NCBI GenBank assembly: GCA_030427965.1
Contig: JAUICD010000008.1
Location: forward strand, 22,063 to 86,062
Direction of reading: 5' to 3'
From: Bdellovibrionia bacterium
GTDB lineage: Bacteria > Bdellovibrionota > Bdellovibrionia > Bdellovibrionales > JAUICD01
DNA: 64,000 nt
Shown here: positions 18,448-28,226 of the stretch, one piece after another
Layout of the letters: the number at the start of each line of letters is the position of its first letter
Numbering within the stretch: the stretch's first letter is position 1
Position numbers and translations under genes: made by a program
The notes under the pieces: generated by a model
Database searches by the model: none
Seen by the model: the letters and a program-made list of their open reading frames with translations, nothing else
Told to the model about the DNA's origin: nothing

Positions 18448-19567
18448 AAGGATTCTACTGCTTTTCATTTTAATAGGTGTGACTTCGTGCTCAACGGGTG
18501 GGCGGTTTTCAAGAAAATTAGATAGTCCACGATTTCAAGATCAAAAAAGTTTTGTTCGTATTATTGAGAAAGATTTAAAAGAGCATAAGTATCTCGACGT
18601 TGAAGAGGGAGTGGAGAGTTTTATTAAAAACTACCCGGTTTCAGCATATTACCCAACAGTGCTGCTTTATTGGAGCTATGCTTTAATAAGAACATCTCGT
18701 TACTCAGAGGCCGTTGAGAAAATTGAAAAAATGATGGCGGCTTCTGAAGGACACAATCCGCTTTATGTAGCTGAGGGTTATTACCTACTTGGTCAATGTT
18801 ATGAAGGTTTAGGTAAAACAAGTGAAGCTGTTTCTGCCTTTCTAGATGCAGAACTCAGACAAGAGCACTTGCTTTTAGAGGTCAGGGTTGCGGAACTTCC
18901 AGCACGACTAGCTGCGGGGTATTTACGTTCAGGTCAATACAAAGAGGCTCAGAGATATTATCAAAAAGCAGAAAAGGGGCTTATCAAAGTTCGTCGCAAG
19001 ATCAAAGATTCAAATCAATTGGCGCGAATTTACTATAAAATGGGTTCTCTGGGGCCTATAAAAATTGAAAGTAAAAACTTTGAAAACAATGTTCGCGCGT
19101 TTGAAAAGAGCCAATCCTATTTACTGATGTCTGTTGAACTTAAGGGGGATTACTGGTCCCCGCGTGCTTCAGATGATTTGATAGGGACTTACAATAAAAT
19201 TTGGAGTGCAATTGAGAGTGTGAAAATAGATGAAAAGAATGAAGATCAGATTTTGGCTCGATTGAACCAACAGAAGCGACAGCGAGAAATGGCAAGTTAT
19301 GTGATTTCACTTGCAAACTACTTTGAGGTGGCAAATACTCCAAACCCAAAGATAAAGATCTACAATCGTATTTCAAAAGTTGTTCAGAATTATAAAGAAA
19401 AAGCAGAGCTTTTATTGGTTCAACCGACTGTCCGAGAAGAAAACACAGAGGCGGCAAAAAAATTGGACGCTTTAAAACGTGAGGGAAAAATAAAAGGGGT
19501 TGGTGCTCCATTTGAAGTGAAGCCAAAACTACCAAGAAGGTTGCCAGGGAAGAAGGAGAAAAACTAA
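18440..19567 (+). CDS. TPR-like outer-membrane lipoprotein
   Basis: A 375-residue protein with a lipobox (VTSC, about residues 14-17) and several tetratricopeptide-like helical pairs (about 40-220: YPTVLLYWSYALIRTSRYSEA, shown here as the segment at about 72-92, then AEGYYLLGQCYEGLGKTSEA). The C-terminal tail is Lys/Arg-rich. The general layout recalls BamD or gliding-motility TPR lipoproteins, but I do not recognise a specific family. It is translationally linked to the ArsA-like pair upstream and lies 1 nt from the EI24 gene. Confidence 0.75.
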   Translation: MIRRILLLFILIGVTSCSTGGRFSRKLDSPRFQDQKSFVRIIEKDLKEHKYLDVEEGVESFIKNYPVSAYYPTVLLYWSYALIRTSRYSEAVEKIEKMMAASEGHNPLYVAEGYYLLGQCYEGLGKTSEAVSAFLDAELRQEHLLLEVRVAELPARLAAGYLRSGQYKEAQRYYQKAEKGLIKVRRKIKDSNQLARIYYKMGSLGPIKIESKNFENNVRAFEKSQSYLLMSVELKGDYWSPRASDDLIGTYNKIWSAIESVKIDEKNEDQILARLNQQKRQREMASYVISLANYFEVANTPNPKIKIYNRISKVVQNYKEKAELLLVQPTVREENTEAAKKLDALKREGKIKGVGAPFEVKPKLPRRLPGKKEKN

Positions 19568-19568
19568 A

Positions 19569-20312
19569 ATGTCTTTTTTGAGTAAATTCTTAGTTGGGTT
19601 CTCAGCACCAGTTCAAGGTGGGAAACTCATTTTGCGCTCAGGTCCTCTTTTGCGCTATTCGATCGCTCCAGTATTGATAACCTGTGTTGTTTTTAGTTTT
19701 GGACTGAGCTGGGCTTTTCCACTTATATCCGCTTACCTTATCGCACTTCTTCCGGCTGCGGTTGGCTTTTGGATGACACTTGTTTATTGGATTGGCCTTG
19801 GACTTGCTTACGCATTTTCATTTACATTTGTCATGGTGGGGCTTGTTTTGATTGCCAATCTTGTTGCAATTCCATTTCAATCTTTGCTTGCCGAGCGTGC
19901 GCTTATGGAATTGGGTGTGATAGAAAATCAAAAATTTGCTTTGAGAAGATGGATATCAACTACGATTCGAATGACGGGTGTTTCTTTGATTCGTATGGTT
20001 GTATTTGTGATTATTGGAATTTTTCTTTTTATTTTAGCACTTCTTCCAGGGGTTCAAGTGATATCAGGTTTTTTAGGCCTTGTTATAGTTGCATCAGATT
20101 GTTGTGATTACTCTCTGGAATTGTTGGAGTTTTCTTTTCGACGTCGCATGAGTTTTTTGAAAAAACACTTTTGGGAGCTTTCGGGCTTTGGGTGTTGTTT
20201 TGGTGTTACTTTTTTGATTCCATTACTGAATTTTTTACTGCTCCCAGTTGCGGTTGTGGGTGGTGCGTGGTTAATGAGTCAGTTGAAGCTGGTGGCATTA
20301 AATGAATCCTGA
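19569..20312 (+). CDS. EI24/CysZ-like integral membrane protein
   Basis: A 247-residue protein with about five strongly hydrophobic segments and the start FLVGFSAPVQGGKLI, characteristic of the EI24 (DUF540) family that includes CysZ. CysZ is a sulfate transporter or sulfate-uptake factor; here the neighbouring glutamate-cysteine ligase gene (11-nt overlap) fits a sulfur/cysteine link, although EI24 proteins are widespread and this is only suggestive. Confidence 0.75.
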   Translation: MSFLSKFLVGFSAPVQGGKLILRSGPLLRYSIAPVLITCVVFSFGLSWAFPLISAYLIALLPAAVGFWMTLVYWIGLGLAYAFSFTFVMVGLVLIANLVAIPFQSLLAERALMELGVIENQKFALRRWISTTIRMTGVSLIRMVVFVIIGIFLFILALLPGVQVISGFLGLVIVASDCCDYSLELLEFSFRRRMSFLKKHFWELSGFGCCFGVTFLIPLLNFLLLPVAVVGGAWLMSQLKLVALNES

Positions 20313-21567
20313 AGAGTTACATAAAGTATTTCTAGATCATCAATCTCAAACCACAGATTGGTTTATGTCTAAAACGATTGGATTTAAGTTTCCTGTATAT
20401 ATGAGTGTTGATGTGCGTGATGCAGGATTTAAATTGGCAGCAGTGGATGCGAATGCTTTTCCTGCTGGATTCAATAATGTTTGCGATATCGATCGAGAAA
20501 ACGCTCCTGATATTTTTAAAAACTATATGGAAAAAAACTATCAAACACTTCCTGAGAAAATACTTCTTTTGACTGAGGAAAACACGAAGAATCGGTACTA
20601 CTGGGACAATGTTCATGCAATTTTAACGATGATTGAGTCTGCAGGGTTTTCAGCTCGAGTGAGTTTCCCAAAAGAACTAAATGAGGATTCCATGGTCTTG
20701 GAGTCAGCCTCAGGTAAAAATGTGACTGTGTATTCAGCAAAAAGACGTGAAGACCATGTTGTTTTAAGTGATGGGTTTGTGCCGGATTTTATTATGTCCA
20801 ATAATGATTTTACGACAGAATACAAAGACTGGTTTGAGGGTCTTGAGACTCCAATAAATCCACCACATGAACTGGGTTGGTGGAATCGTTCAAAAGGAGA
20901 GCACTTCAAGTTCTATAATGAATTTGCAAATGAACTCGCGTCTTTACTTGATATAGATCCATGGACTTTGAGTATTAAAACTGAAGTTTTTGATAACTTT
21001 GATGTTGGAAGTGAGTCCAACAGAATGGCCTTGGCTGATAAGGTTGAAACACTTCTTGATAAAATAAAAAAGAAGTATGCTGAAGAAAAAATCGAGTATG
21101 ATGCAGCCGTGTTTGTGAAGAACAATTCTGGAACTTATGGGATGGGTGTCACTCAGGTTAAGTCTGGTGAAGATATTGTAAAATGGAATAATAAAACGCG
21201 TACAAAAATGAAGGCGGCAAAAGGAGGTGGCGGAATCTCTCAACTTGTTCTCCAAGAGGGTATTCCATCACGCGTTCAGTCTGAGTCGAGTGCAGCTGAG
21301 CCAGTTATTTATTCTATTGGCTGTGAGCTTGTGGGTGGTTTTTTACGAACTCATGGTTCTAAGAGCGCGCTTGATAATCTCAACAGTCCGGGTGCTATTT
21401 TCAAGAGGCTTTGTATGTCAGATTTAAAAATTGATATAGATGGTTGTTTAATGGAGAATATCTATGGCTGGGTTTCAAGGTTGAGTTTACTTTCACTTTC
21501 AAGAGAAGCAGAAATGCTGAACTCTAAATTTATAGGGTTTAATGAAAACCCGGCCGGGTGTCGCTAG
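20302..21567 (+). CDS. gshA: Glutamate-cysteine ligase, GshA (PF08886-type)
   Basis: A 421-residue protein with the hallmark N-terminal phrase VDVRDAGFKLAAVDANAFPAG (about residues 36-56) and ATP-grasp-like later segments (AAVFVKNNSGTYGMGV at about 268-283). It belongs to the GshA type found in some proteobacteria, distinct from the E. coli GshA fold. It would make gamma-glutamylcysteine, the first step of glutathione synthesis. No gshB is seen in the window. It is the last gene of the ArsA-TPR-EI24 operon. Confidence 0.85.
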   Translation: MNPEELHKVFLDHQSQTTDWFMSKTIGFKFPVYMSVDVRDAGFKLAAVDANAFPAGFNNVCDIDRENAPDIFKNYMEKNYQTLPEKILLLTEENTKNRYYWDNVHAILTMIESAGFSARVSFPKELNEDSMVLESASGKNVTVYSAKRREDHVVLSDGFVPDFIMSNNDFTTEYKDWFEGLETPINPPHELGWWNRSKGEHFKFYNEFANELASLLDIDPWTLSIKTEVFDNFDVGSESNRMALADKVETLLDKIKKKYAEEKIEYDAAVFVKNNSGTYGMGVTQVKSGEDIVKWNNKTRTKMKAAKGGGGISQLVLQEGIPSRVQSESSAAEPVIYSIGCELVGGFLRTHGSKSALDNLNSPGAIFKRLCMSDLKIDIDGCLMENIYGWVSRLSLLSLSREAEMLNSKFIGFNENPAGCR

Positions 21568-21644
21568 TTTGTTATAAAGCCCGCAAATTCTCATTTTTTG
21601 GCGTTTTTACTTATTTTTTTCTCAAAATAAGCCGATGACGATTT

Positions 21645-23315
21645 GTGAGACACAAATTCTATCTGGCTCTTATTAGCTTTACAGTAGTGATTCTTTCAGC
21701 TCAGAACTGTACCCAAGCAAGGCTTGCTTTGCCTGAAGAAGATGAAATAGAAATTCCTAGCACAACTCCCTCTACAACTCTTCCTACAATTCCCTCGACA
21801 ACTTTGCCTCCGCCACCACCTGGCCCTCCTCCTGGACAAATCCCTAATGGTGGTACTGAAGAGGATAATTCTGACCCAAAGCCTGGGGGAGAGATTTACG
21901 GAGCTTGTGAATACCGTCAGCCCGGTACCCCAGCAGTTGTTCAACCAGAGTATATTGATGTACTGGGAACGCAACATCGCTTGTGGCCTGAGTCTGGCTT
22001 GCGACCCGCAGATCCTCCCAATAGTATTATACCTAGAACCAGAGATTCGTCAGAGTACACCACTCGTGAGCAACCCTGTGAACATTGGACCAACCCCTCT
22101 AAAAGTCTGAACCGTTTTGTTGATATGAGCCAAGAGGGAAACTATCTCTATATTGCAACGTCCTCTGGTTTTAGTGTTTGGGACATTGCAGGTGGCAATG
22201 CCCAAAAACCACAACGGGGCTTAATTCGTGATGGTTTGTGTGATAGAGGTTCTTGGCTTTGGTTTCCCCCTCAAGGGGAGAATGATTTTTTTACGAAGAA
22301 TATTTCGACTTTTGACAAAGGAAATGGGGAAACTGTCATTTTGGTTTCTGGGCTTCAGATTTTTTCAATATGGACTCACAACAGAAATACAAATCAATTG
22401 ATACAGAACTATCAATTAAGAGGTGGTGGTAGTTCTGATGAACCTACGAAAATAGTGACGAAAGGTGATGCGAAGTATACATTTCAGCATGCTGCCACAG
22501 GTATCTATGCCTTTAATCTCTCATTGCTTTCTAATCTCACTGGCTGTTTGGAAACTTATGACTTTCGAAGTGACACTTTTTCTGGAGGCTGCAATCCCTT
22601 TAGCCCAGAGTTGATCCCCTATGCATTTGATGGATCACAAGGTTTTGCTTATCGTATAAATGATATTATTGAGGTGGGCGGTAAAATAGTACTGATCACC
22701 AAGGGGGGTGCCGGAACCAATCAAAGAGTTGAAATCAGTTTTTTAAATAAGAACAATTCATGGGCTCAGTTTGAAAGCCGCGTGATATTAACAAGTTCTC
22801 AACATGGTGTGAACAGATTGACAGGAGCTTTTGTAAAAGATGGCAAACTGATTTTACCAGTAGCAAGGGGTAGTGGGCACGGTGATTTCAGTATGGTTCT
22901 TTTAGATGTCACGGACTGTGTATTAAACGGAAACAATTGTAGTACAAATAGAGAGGTATTTAGTTATCGGTTTGCACAGGGTCGGGATTTTAGTTATGTC
23001 GATTATTCTAAGGACTCTCGTGGAAGAGAATACATCTATTTAGGAAAGGGTTTTGGTTTATTTACGGATCGCCTACTAGATATTACGGGTGTGTTAAATG
23101 CAGAGCCTATCGTTTTGGATATGACTGTGGGATCTAGTTTTGTTGATCCCTGTACTGGATATCAACTCAACTATTTTGAAGCTATGTCCTACCCAGCCAC
23201 CTATGGAACCAATAATAGAAAATCTTATTTTGGTAAATGGTTTGGCGATTACTTTTACCGAGGAGCTGTTGGGGTTTTTGAGGTCCATGAACTTGCTCCA
23301 ATGTCACCTCCCTGA
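21645..23315 (+). CDS. Secreted or surface protein with Thr/Pro-rich linker and repeat-containing beta domain
   Basis: 556 residues starting at GTG 21645. An N-terminal signal (about 5-20) ends in LSAQNC, a poor lipobox. A low-complexity Thr/Pro stretch (about 40-70) precedes a large domain with segments such as YLYIATSSGFSVWDI that resemble LVIVD/beta-propeller blades. Several Cys residues suggest disulfides outside the cytoplasm. It stands alone between gshA and sufE. No specific family is recognised; a surface-exposed propeller is an inference. Confidence 0.7.
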   Translation: MRHKFYLALISFTVVILSAQNCTQARLALPEEDEIEIPSTTPSTTLPTIPSTTLPPPPPGPPPGQIPNGGTEEDNSDPKPGGEIYGACEYRQPGTPAVVQPEYIDVLGTQHRLWPESGLRPADPPNSIIPRTRDSSEYTTREQPCEHWTNPSKSLNRFVDMSQEGNYLYIATSSGFSVWDIAGGNAQKPQRGLIRDGLCDRGSWLWFPPQGENDFFTKNISTFDKGNGETVILVSGLQIFSIWTHNRNTNQLIQNYQLRGGGSSDEPTKIVTKGDAKYTFQHAATGIYAFNLSLLSNLTGCLETYDFRSDTFSGGCNPFSPELIPYAFDGSQGFAYRINDIIEVGGKIVLITKGGAGTNQRVEISFLNKNNSWAQFESRVILTSSQHGVNRLTGAFVKDGKLILPVARGSGHGDFSMVLLDVTDCVLNGNNCSTNREVFSYRFAQGRDFSYVDYSKDSRGREYIYLGKGFGLFTDRLLDITGVLNAEPIVLDMTVGSSFVDPCTGYQLNYFEAMSYPATYGTNNRKSYFGKWFGDYFYRGAVGVFEVHELAPMSPP

Positions 23316-23381
23316 AAAAAGATACAAACTGGCCTACAGGCAGTGTTGGTATAAAGATATGGGGGGTGCCGTCAGATCTTT

Positions 23382-23801
23382 TCAGAGTTGTGACTGAAAG
23401 GCGATCGCGTAGAATTTGATTTGCTTTACCATTGAGGCAAGTCCGTTGGCGCGGGTTTGTGAGAGATTTGCACCAAGCCCAATCTCTTCGATGAATTTTG
23501 GGGGGTGTTGCAAAATCTCACTTGGACTTTGATTGGAGTAAACCTCAACAAGAAGTGAAATAAGGCCTTGTACAATAGAAGCATCGCTTTCGGCTTCAAT
23601 GATCATGTTGGGACCATCCATTCTTGCAATCATCCATACTTTAGATTGGCAGCCCTTTACAATATTGGAATCGGTTTTGTCTTTGGGATTTAGTGGGGAC
23701 ATAGATCGCCCGCGAGCGATAATTTTTTTGTATCGTTCTTCCCAGTTGTTCATGGACTGGAACTCTTCTACGATTTGGCGTTGTTTCTCTTCAATGTTCA
23801 C
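23382..23801 (-). CDS. sufE: Cysteine desulfuration protein SufE
   Basis: From the GTG at 23801 (AAAGGA 9 nt upstream) the protein is 139 residues, the same size as E. coli SufE (138). An upstream in-frame ATG at 23972 would add 57 residues unlike any SufE and would cross the divergent promoter, so I reject it. The sulfur-accepting Cys is in VKGCQSKVW (about residue 50) and the C-terminal SQTRANGL helix is typical. It takes sulfur from SufS and hands it to SufBCD. It is unusual in being detached from the suf operon by about 15 kb. Confidence 0.93.
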   Translation of the reverse strand: MNIEEKQRQIVEEFQSMNNWEERYKKIIARGRSMSPLNPKDKTDSNIVKGCQSKVWMIARMDGPNMIIEAESDASIVQGLISLLVEVYSNQSPSEILQHPPKFIEEIGLGANLSQTRANGLASMVKQIKFYAIAFQSQL

Positions 23802-23917
23802 AAGGCTCGGTCCTTTGGCTAGTCGAATGGTTTGAGAGCGGTTGAGATTTTTTTGGTTTCTTTCGGAAAAACCAACATCCCCTAAATTCGCTATATAAAC
23901 ATACCGATACTGAGTAT

Positions 23918-24568
23918 ATGAAAAACCAAGGAATGTTGAGTGTATTTGCACTCTTTTTATTCTTTTTTGCATTGAGCTGGGCCCTACTAAAGCCAGTCAG
24001 ACCAAGTGAGCAAAATCTTCGAAGACTTGCTTCAATTTCTCCAAGTCAGAACAAGTACAACTACTCAGCACTTATTGGTGGATCTCTTGATGAGGCGATA
24101 AAAAACCATATTGTGGATCAAACGGAAATTCTTCAAAATGGATCAGATGTTAAAATTCGATTTGCTCACTTTTCAACACGTGGTGGAATTGAGGGGGCTC
24201 AGTCCGCTTGTGGAGTTTATCAAAAGATAGAGTTTGTTTTTTTTGCTGAAGGTGTTGCTGTGAGTGGTCAGCCTCCACAAATTCGTGTGAAATCTCCTTG
24301 TGACCACTCCTCTCTTGAGAACAACTATTTTGTTCAAAGCATTCCTATAGCCGAACTTATGAATCGAAAACCCAGTGCTGTTGGAACAGAGGGGTTTAGG
24401 TACAATAGGGCTGAAATCAGCATTGAAAACTTTGATGGATTTTGGCCAGAGAATTGGTTGTTACACGAGATTCGTCTTATCCCGCTTAACGGGAAAGATA
24501 TCTCTATTCCCGTTTTACATGAATCAAACCGAAAAGATCTTGCACACAAAAGATTTTTTATCCATTGA
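23918..24568 (+). CDS. Exported protein of unknown function
   Basis: A 216-residue protein with an N-terminal hydrophobic segment (about 7-23) that is a signal peptide or anchor, followed by a soluble, probably beta-rich domain. No family is recognised and no catalytic motif is seen. It is divergent from sufE and its last 11 nt overlap the end of the convergent pepA gene. The second Met (residue 6) is a possible alternative start. Confidence 0.65.
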   Translation: MKNQGMLSVFALFLFFFALSWALLKPVRPSEQNLRRLASISPSQNKYNYSALIGGSLDEAIKNHIVDQTEILQNGSDVKIRFAHFSTRGGIEGAQSACGVYQKIEFVFFAEGVAVSGQPPQIRVKSPCDHSSLENNYFVQSIPIAELMNRKPSAVGTEGFRYNRAEISIENFDGFWPENWLLHEIRLIPLNGKDISIPVLHESNRKDLAHKRFFIH

Positions 24569-26060
24569 TAGCAAGGTTGTAAAATGTGCGAACCATAATC
24601 CCAGAAGCTCCATATTTTGGGCAATAGGGGTGAAGGTTTCCGACGTTCCAAGCAGTGCCTGCAATATCAAAGTGCGCCCACGGAATATCTTTAGAAACAA
24701 AGTGCGAAAGAAATGCAGCCCCTTGTGCGCTTCCAGCATCTCGTCTGCCGCCTATATTTTTAAGATCTGCGTGTGTGCCTTTCATTAACTTGATGTGACG
24801 TTCGTCAAGGGGAAGTCTCCAGGCCTTCTCTTGAGAGTCCGTTAGAGCTTTTCCAATTTTCTTGCTCATCTTTTCATCTCTTGTGAAATACCCAGTATGA
24901 AAACAACCAAGCGCAATAACCATGGCCCCGGTGAGAGTTGCTGCATCTACTATGAACTCTGGCTTTTTCTCCGTTGCGACACAGAGTGCATCAGCAAGTG
25001 CAAGTCGTCCTTCAGCGTCAGTGTTGTGGATTTCAACAGATGTTCCATTTCGTGCTTCATGGATGTCTCCAGGTTTTGTTGCTGCGGGCCCGGGCATGTT
25101 TTCCGCGGCGGCGATAATAGCGATGGCATTTGTTTTTGCTTTGTTTTTTGCAAGAGCAAGCATGGTTCCAATAATATTTGCAGCTCCACACATATCGTAT
25201 TTCATTTCTTCCATGGCTTGGGGTGGTTTTAGACTGATTCCACCTGTATCAAAAGTGATTCCTTTTCCTACAAAGCATACAGGCTTTTTGTTCCCAGCAC
25301 CTTTGTATTCTAAAATTATAAGTCTTGAATCAACAGCACTCCCTTGTCCGACACTTAAGAGTAAGCCCATCTTTTCTTTTTTAAGGCGAGCTTTGTCCCA
25401 AGCTGTAACTTTGACCCCCGTACCTTTGAACGTTTTTTGGACATTTGTTGCAAGCGTTACAGGGTTGATAAGATTTCCTGGGTTATCTCCAAGCCAGCGT
25501 CCGTAGTTGACTCCTTCACCGATATGAACTCCATCATCGACAGCTTTTTGGAGTTTTCTTTTTTGTGCACTGTTTTCAATTATAATTTCTACATTCTTGA
25601 GAGTGCGATCCATTTTTTTCTCTAAATAGTCATCAAACTTGTAGCTAGCAAGGGTAAGTCCCTCTGAAAAAGCCTGTATGGCGATATCCAATTTCTTTGC
25701 CCAATTTGATCCAAAATCCTTTGTGTTGATCCGTGCTGTTTTGGCTTTGTGCCGAATAAGCTCTTTATAGGCAATTGCCCCTATGCGTCTCCATGATTCT
25801 GATGTCGTGTCTTTTGGATTACCTAGACCTATGGTGAGGGTGTGAAGTGCGTGATCACCATGGTGTCGATAGAAAAGTGTCTTTTCTTTTCCAGCATCAA
25901 AAACTTTCTCATTCTGAGAGTCGTTTATCAGCGATTTGATTTCTTTTGTGGTGTAGCAGTGAATTTGAATCTTTGAGCCACTTGACTTTTGGGTACAAAT
26001 CACAAGATTTACATCAACGTCTTTAGAGGCGGATTTTTTTGGAACAACGTGTACTTTCAT
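24558..26060 (-). CDS. pepA: Leucyl aminopeptidase (M17)
   Basis: From the ATG at 26060 (GAGG 4 nt upstream) the protein is 500 residues, matching E. coli PepA (503); an ATG at 26087 would add nine residues. The two-metal active site is intact: GKGITFDTGGISLKP with the Lys/Asp ligands (about 265-280), MKYDMCGAA, and NTDAEGRLALADAL (about 345-358). It removes N-terminal residues from peptides in the cytosol, matching the proteolytic neighbours clpP, clpX and lon, which run divergently from it. Confidence 0.96.
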   Translation of the reverse strand: MKVHVVPKKSASKDVDVNLVICTQKSSGSKIQIHCYTTKEIKSLINDSQNEKVFDAGKEKTLFYRHHGDHALHTLTIGLGNPKDTTSESWRRIGAIAYKELIRHKAKTARINTKDFGSNWAKKLDIAIQAFSEGLTLASYKFDDYLEKKMDRTLKNVEIIIENSAQKRKLQKAVDDGVHIGEGVNYGRWLGDNPGNLINPVTLATNVQKTFKGTGVKVTAWDKARLKKEKMGLLLSVGQGSAVDSRLIILEYKGAGNKKPVCFVGKGITFDTGGISLKPPQAMEEMKYDMCGAANIIGTMLALAKNKAKTNAIAIIAAAENMPGPAATKPGDIHEARNGTSVEIHNTDAEGRLALADALCVATEKKPEFIVDAATLTGAMVIALGCFHTGYFTRDEKMSKKIGKALTDSQEKAWRLPLDERHIKLMKGTHADLKNIGGRRDAGSAQGAAFLSHFVSKDIPWAHFDIAGTAWNVGNLHPYCPKYGASGIMVRTFYNLAING

Positions 26061-26290
26061 GGGACCTCGCTTTAAGTAGTGACACATAGCTTCATTTTGG
26101 AGTCATTTGAAAGGCAAAGTAGCATAGCAAATAAAAGTAGGAAAGCGATTTTCTATTGGTTAAGTCACCACTCTAGAGACCGATAAGGAGTTATAGCTGG
26201 GCGAACAATTTTCCTGGTTTTTTGAATTGTATCTGGCGATTTCTAGGAAGCCAGTTGTTGAAGTGGTAGTATCTTGTGGAGGAGTTATAA

Positions 26291-26899
26291 ATGCCAACAG
26301 TCCCATTCGTTATTGAGCAAACATCAAAGGGTGAAAGAAGTTACGATATTTATTCTCGTCTTTTAAAAGATCGAATTATCTTTATAGGAACTCCTATAAA
26401 CGATGAGATAGCAAATGTGATAATTGCACAAATGTTGTTCTTAGAAATGGAAAATCCAGAAAAAGATATTCAACTTTATATCAACTCACCTGGTGGGAGT
26501 GTAACAGCTGGCCTTGGAATTTATGATATTGCACAATTTGTAAAATGTGATGTTGCGACCTATTGCACAGGAATGGCTGCAAGTATGGGGTCTTTGCTTC
26601 TTACGGCTGGTACAAAAGGCAAACGGTATGCTCTTCCACATGCGAGAATCATGATTCACCAACCACTTATTGGTGGTGGAGGACTCAGTGGTCAGGCAAG
26701 TGACATTGAAATTCATGCACGTGAATTGATAGATACGAAAAAAATGTTAACTCAAATTTACCAAGATCATACAGGTCAGGAATTTGATTTATTGGAAAAA
26801 TCTATGGATCGAGATTATTTTATGAATCCACACACAGCTAAAGAATTTGGACTTATAGATCATGTTGTTGAAAGCAGAAAGAAAGCGGGTGACAAGTGA
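26291..26899 (+). CDS. clpP: ATP-dependent Clp protease proteolytic subunit
   Basis: 202 residues with the catalytic triad S98 (GMAASMGS), H123 (ARIMIHQP) and D173 (MDRDYFM). A strong GGAGG sits 7 nt before the ATG. The long intergenic region upstream (26061-26290) must carry its promoter; I found no convincing -35/-10 pair. ClpP forms the tetradecameric proteolytic chamber and works with ClpX, whose GTG overlaps the clpP stop (GTGA). Confidence 0.98.
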   Translation: MPTVPFVIEQTSKGERSYDIYSRLLKDRIIFIGTPINDEIANVIIAQMLFLEMENPEKDIQLYINSPGGSVTAGLGIYDIAQFVKCDVATYCTGMAASMGSLLLTAGTKGKRYALPHARIMIHQPLIGGGGLSGQASDIEIHARELIDTKKMLTQIYQDHTGQEFDLLEKSMDRDYFMNPHTAKEFGLIDHVVESRKKAGDK

Positions 26900-28185
26900 G
26901 CAAAAAGGGAGCGGATTACGGAGCACTTTCATGTAGTTTTTGTGGCAAAAGCCAAAAAGAAGTTAAAAAACTGATTGCTGGTCCTGGTGTGTATATTTGT
27001 GATGAATGTATTGATTTGTGTAACGATATCATCGTCGAAGAAAAAGAGAGGGAAACCACAGACTCTGGGCCGTTCAAGGTTCCAAAGCCTGCCGATATTA
27101 AATCGTTTTTAGATGATTACGTGATTGGTCAGGATGTTGCTAAAAAAGCACTCTCTGTTGCGGTTCACAATCATTATAAAAGAATTACTGCCTCTAAGAG
27201 CAAAAAAGATGATGTGGAACTTGCTAAGAGTAATATTTTGCTTATTGGACCAACTGGAAGTGGAAAGACTTTGCTTGCACAAACTATTGCACGTCTTTTA
27301 AAGGTTCCGTTTGCGATGGCAGATGCAACGACACTAACTGAAGCGGGTTATGTTGGGGAAGACGTTGAGAACGTTGTGCTCAATCTTCTTCAATCGGCAG
27401 ATTATGACGTTGAAAAAGCTCAGCGTGGGGTTATCTACATAGATGAAATTGATAAGATCACAAGAAAGTCTGAAAACCCATCTATTACGCGTGATGTGAG
27501 TGGTGAGGGTGTTCAGCAGGCTTTGCTTAAGATTTTAGAGGGAACTGTTGCAAATCTTCCTCCAAAAGGTGGGCGCAAACACCCTCAGCAAGAGTTCATT
27601 CAGGTTGATACATCCAATATACTTTTTATTGTGGGTGGAGCTTTTGTTGGTCTAGAAAAAATTATTGAAAATAGAACGACAAACAAGACTATGGGCTTGG
27701 CAGCAAAGGTCCAGGTGGGAAAAGAAAAAGAAGAACACGAAAATACGCTTTTCCAAAAAGTTCAACCAGATGATCTTGCTCGATTTGGGCTTATTCCTGA
27801 ATTTATTGGTCGTTTGCCTGTTACGGCGGTTTTAAATCAACTTTCAGAAGAGGCTTTGGTAGATATTTTGATTCAACCCAAAAACGCTTTGACCAAACAA
27901 TACATGAAGCTTTTCAGTTATGAAGATGTTGAGCTCAAATTTACGGATGACGCACTAAAAGCAATATCTGCTGAAGCAATAAGACGGAAGACGGGGGCTC
28001 GTGGACTGCGTAGTGTTATAGAAGAAGCGATGCTGGACATTATGTATGAAATTCCTTCCAAGCCAAATGTTAAAGAAGTTATAATAAGTGAAGATGTCAT
28101 TCTCAACAAAGCAAGACCAGAGCTTGTAATGGGAAAGAGTGACAAGGCTGGCAAAGTTAAAGAGGAGCCGGCAGAAAGCGCCTAA
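26896..28185 (+). CDS. clpX: ATP-dependent Clp protease ATPase subunit ClpX
   Basis: 429 residues from a GTG start. N-terminal C4 zinc-binding domain (CSFCGKS ... [10 protein letters not shown], about 11-40), then an AAA+ module with Walker [12 protein letters not shown] (about 117-127), Walker B IYIDEIDK, and the ClpX C-terminal domain. It unfolds substrates and feeds them to ClpP, encoded immediately upstream with 4-nt overlap. Confidence 0.98.
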   Translation: MSKKGADYGALSCSFCGKSQKEVKKLIAGPGVYICDECIDLCNDIIVEEKERETTDSGPFKVPKPADIKSFLDDYVIGQDVAKKALSVAVHNHYKRITASKSKKDDVELAKSNILLIGPTGSGKTLLAQTIARLLKVPFAMADATTLTEAGYVGEDVENVVLNLLQSADYDVEKAQRGVIYIDEIDKITRKSENPSITRDVSGEGVQQALLKILEGTVANLPPKGGRKHPQQEFIQVDTSNILFIVGGAFVGLEKIIENRTTNKTMGLAAKVQVGKEKEEHENTLFQKVQPDDLARFGLIPEFIGRLPVTAVLNQLSEEALVDILIQPKNALTKQYMKLFSYEDVELKFTDDALKAISAEAIRRKTGARGLRSVIEEAMLDIMYEIPSKPNVKEVIISEDVILNKARPELVMGKSDKAGKVKEEPAESA

Positions 28186-28202
28186 GTACAAGGCTCCTCT
28201 TT
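28159..28202 (+). terminator. Candidate hairpin attenuator between clpX and lon
   Basis: An 11-bp perfect stem, AAAGAGGAGCC pairing with GGCTCCTCTTT, encloses a 22-nt loop that contains the clpX stop codon; three T residues close the right arm. The T-run is short, so full termination is doubtful; partial termination or RNA processing that lets clpPX and lon levels differ is plausible. Confidence 0.35.
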
Positions 28203-28226
28203 AGCCCAAACAAAAGGGGCATTAAG

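Noticed and set aside
21760..21850. Simple-sequence DNA repeat
   Set aside because: The ACA/CCT-rich stretch encodes a Thr/Pro linker within an intact gene and has no exact tandem unit.
23802..23972. N-terminal extension of SufE
   Set aside because: The added 57 residues have no counterpart in SufE, and a GTG with a good ribosome site gives the exact family length.
24922..25506. 194-codon plus-strand frame opposite pepA
   Set aside because: It lies entirely antisense to the conserved catalytic part of pepA and has no ribosome site or recognisable domain.
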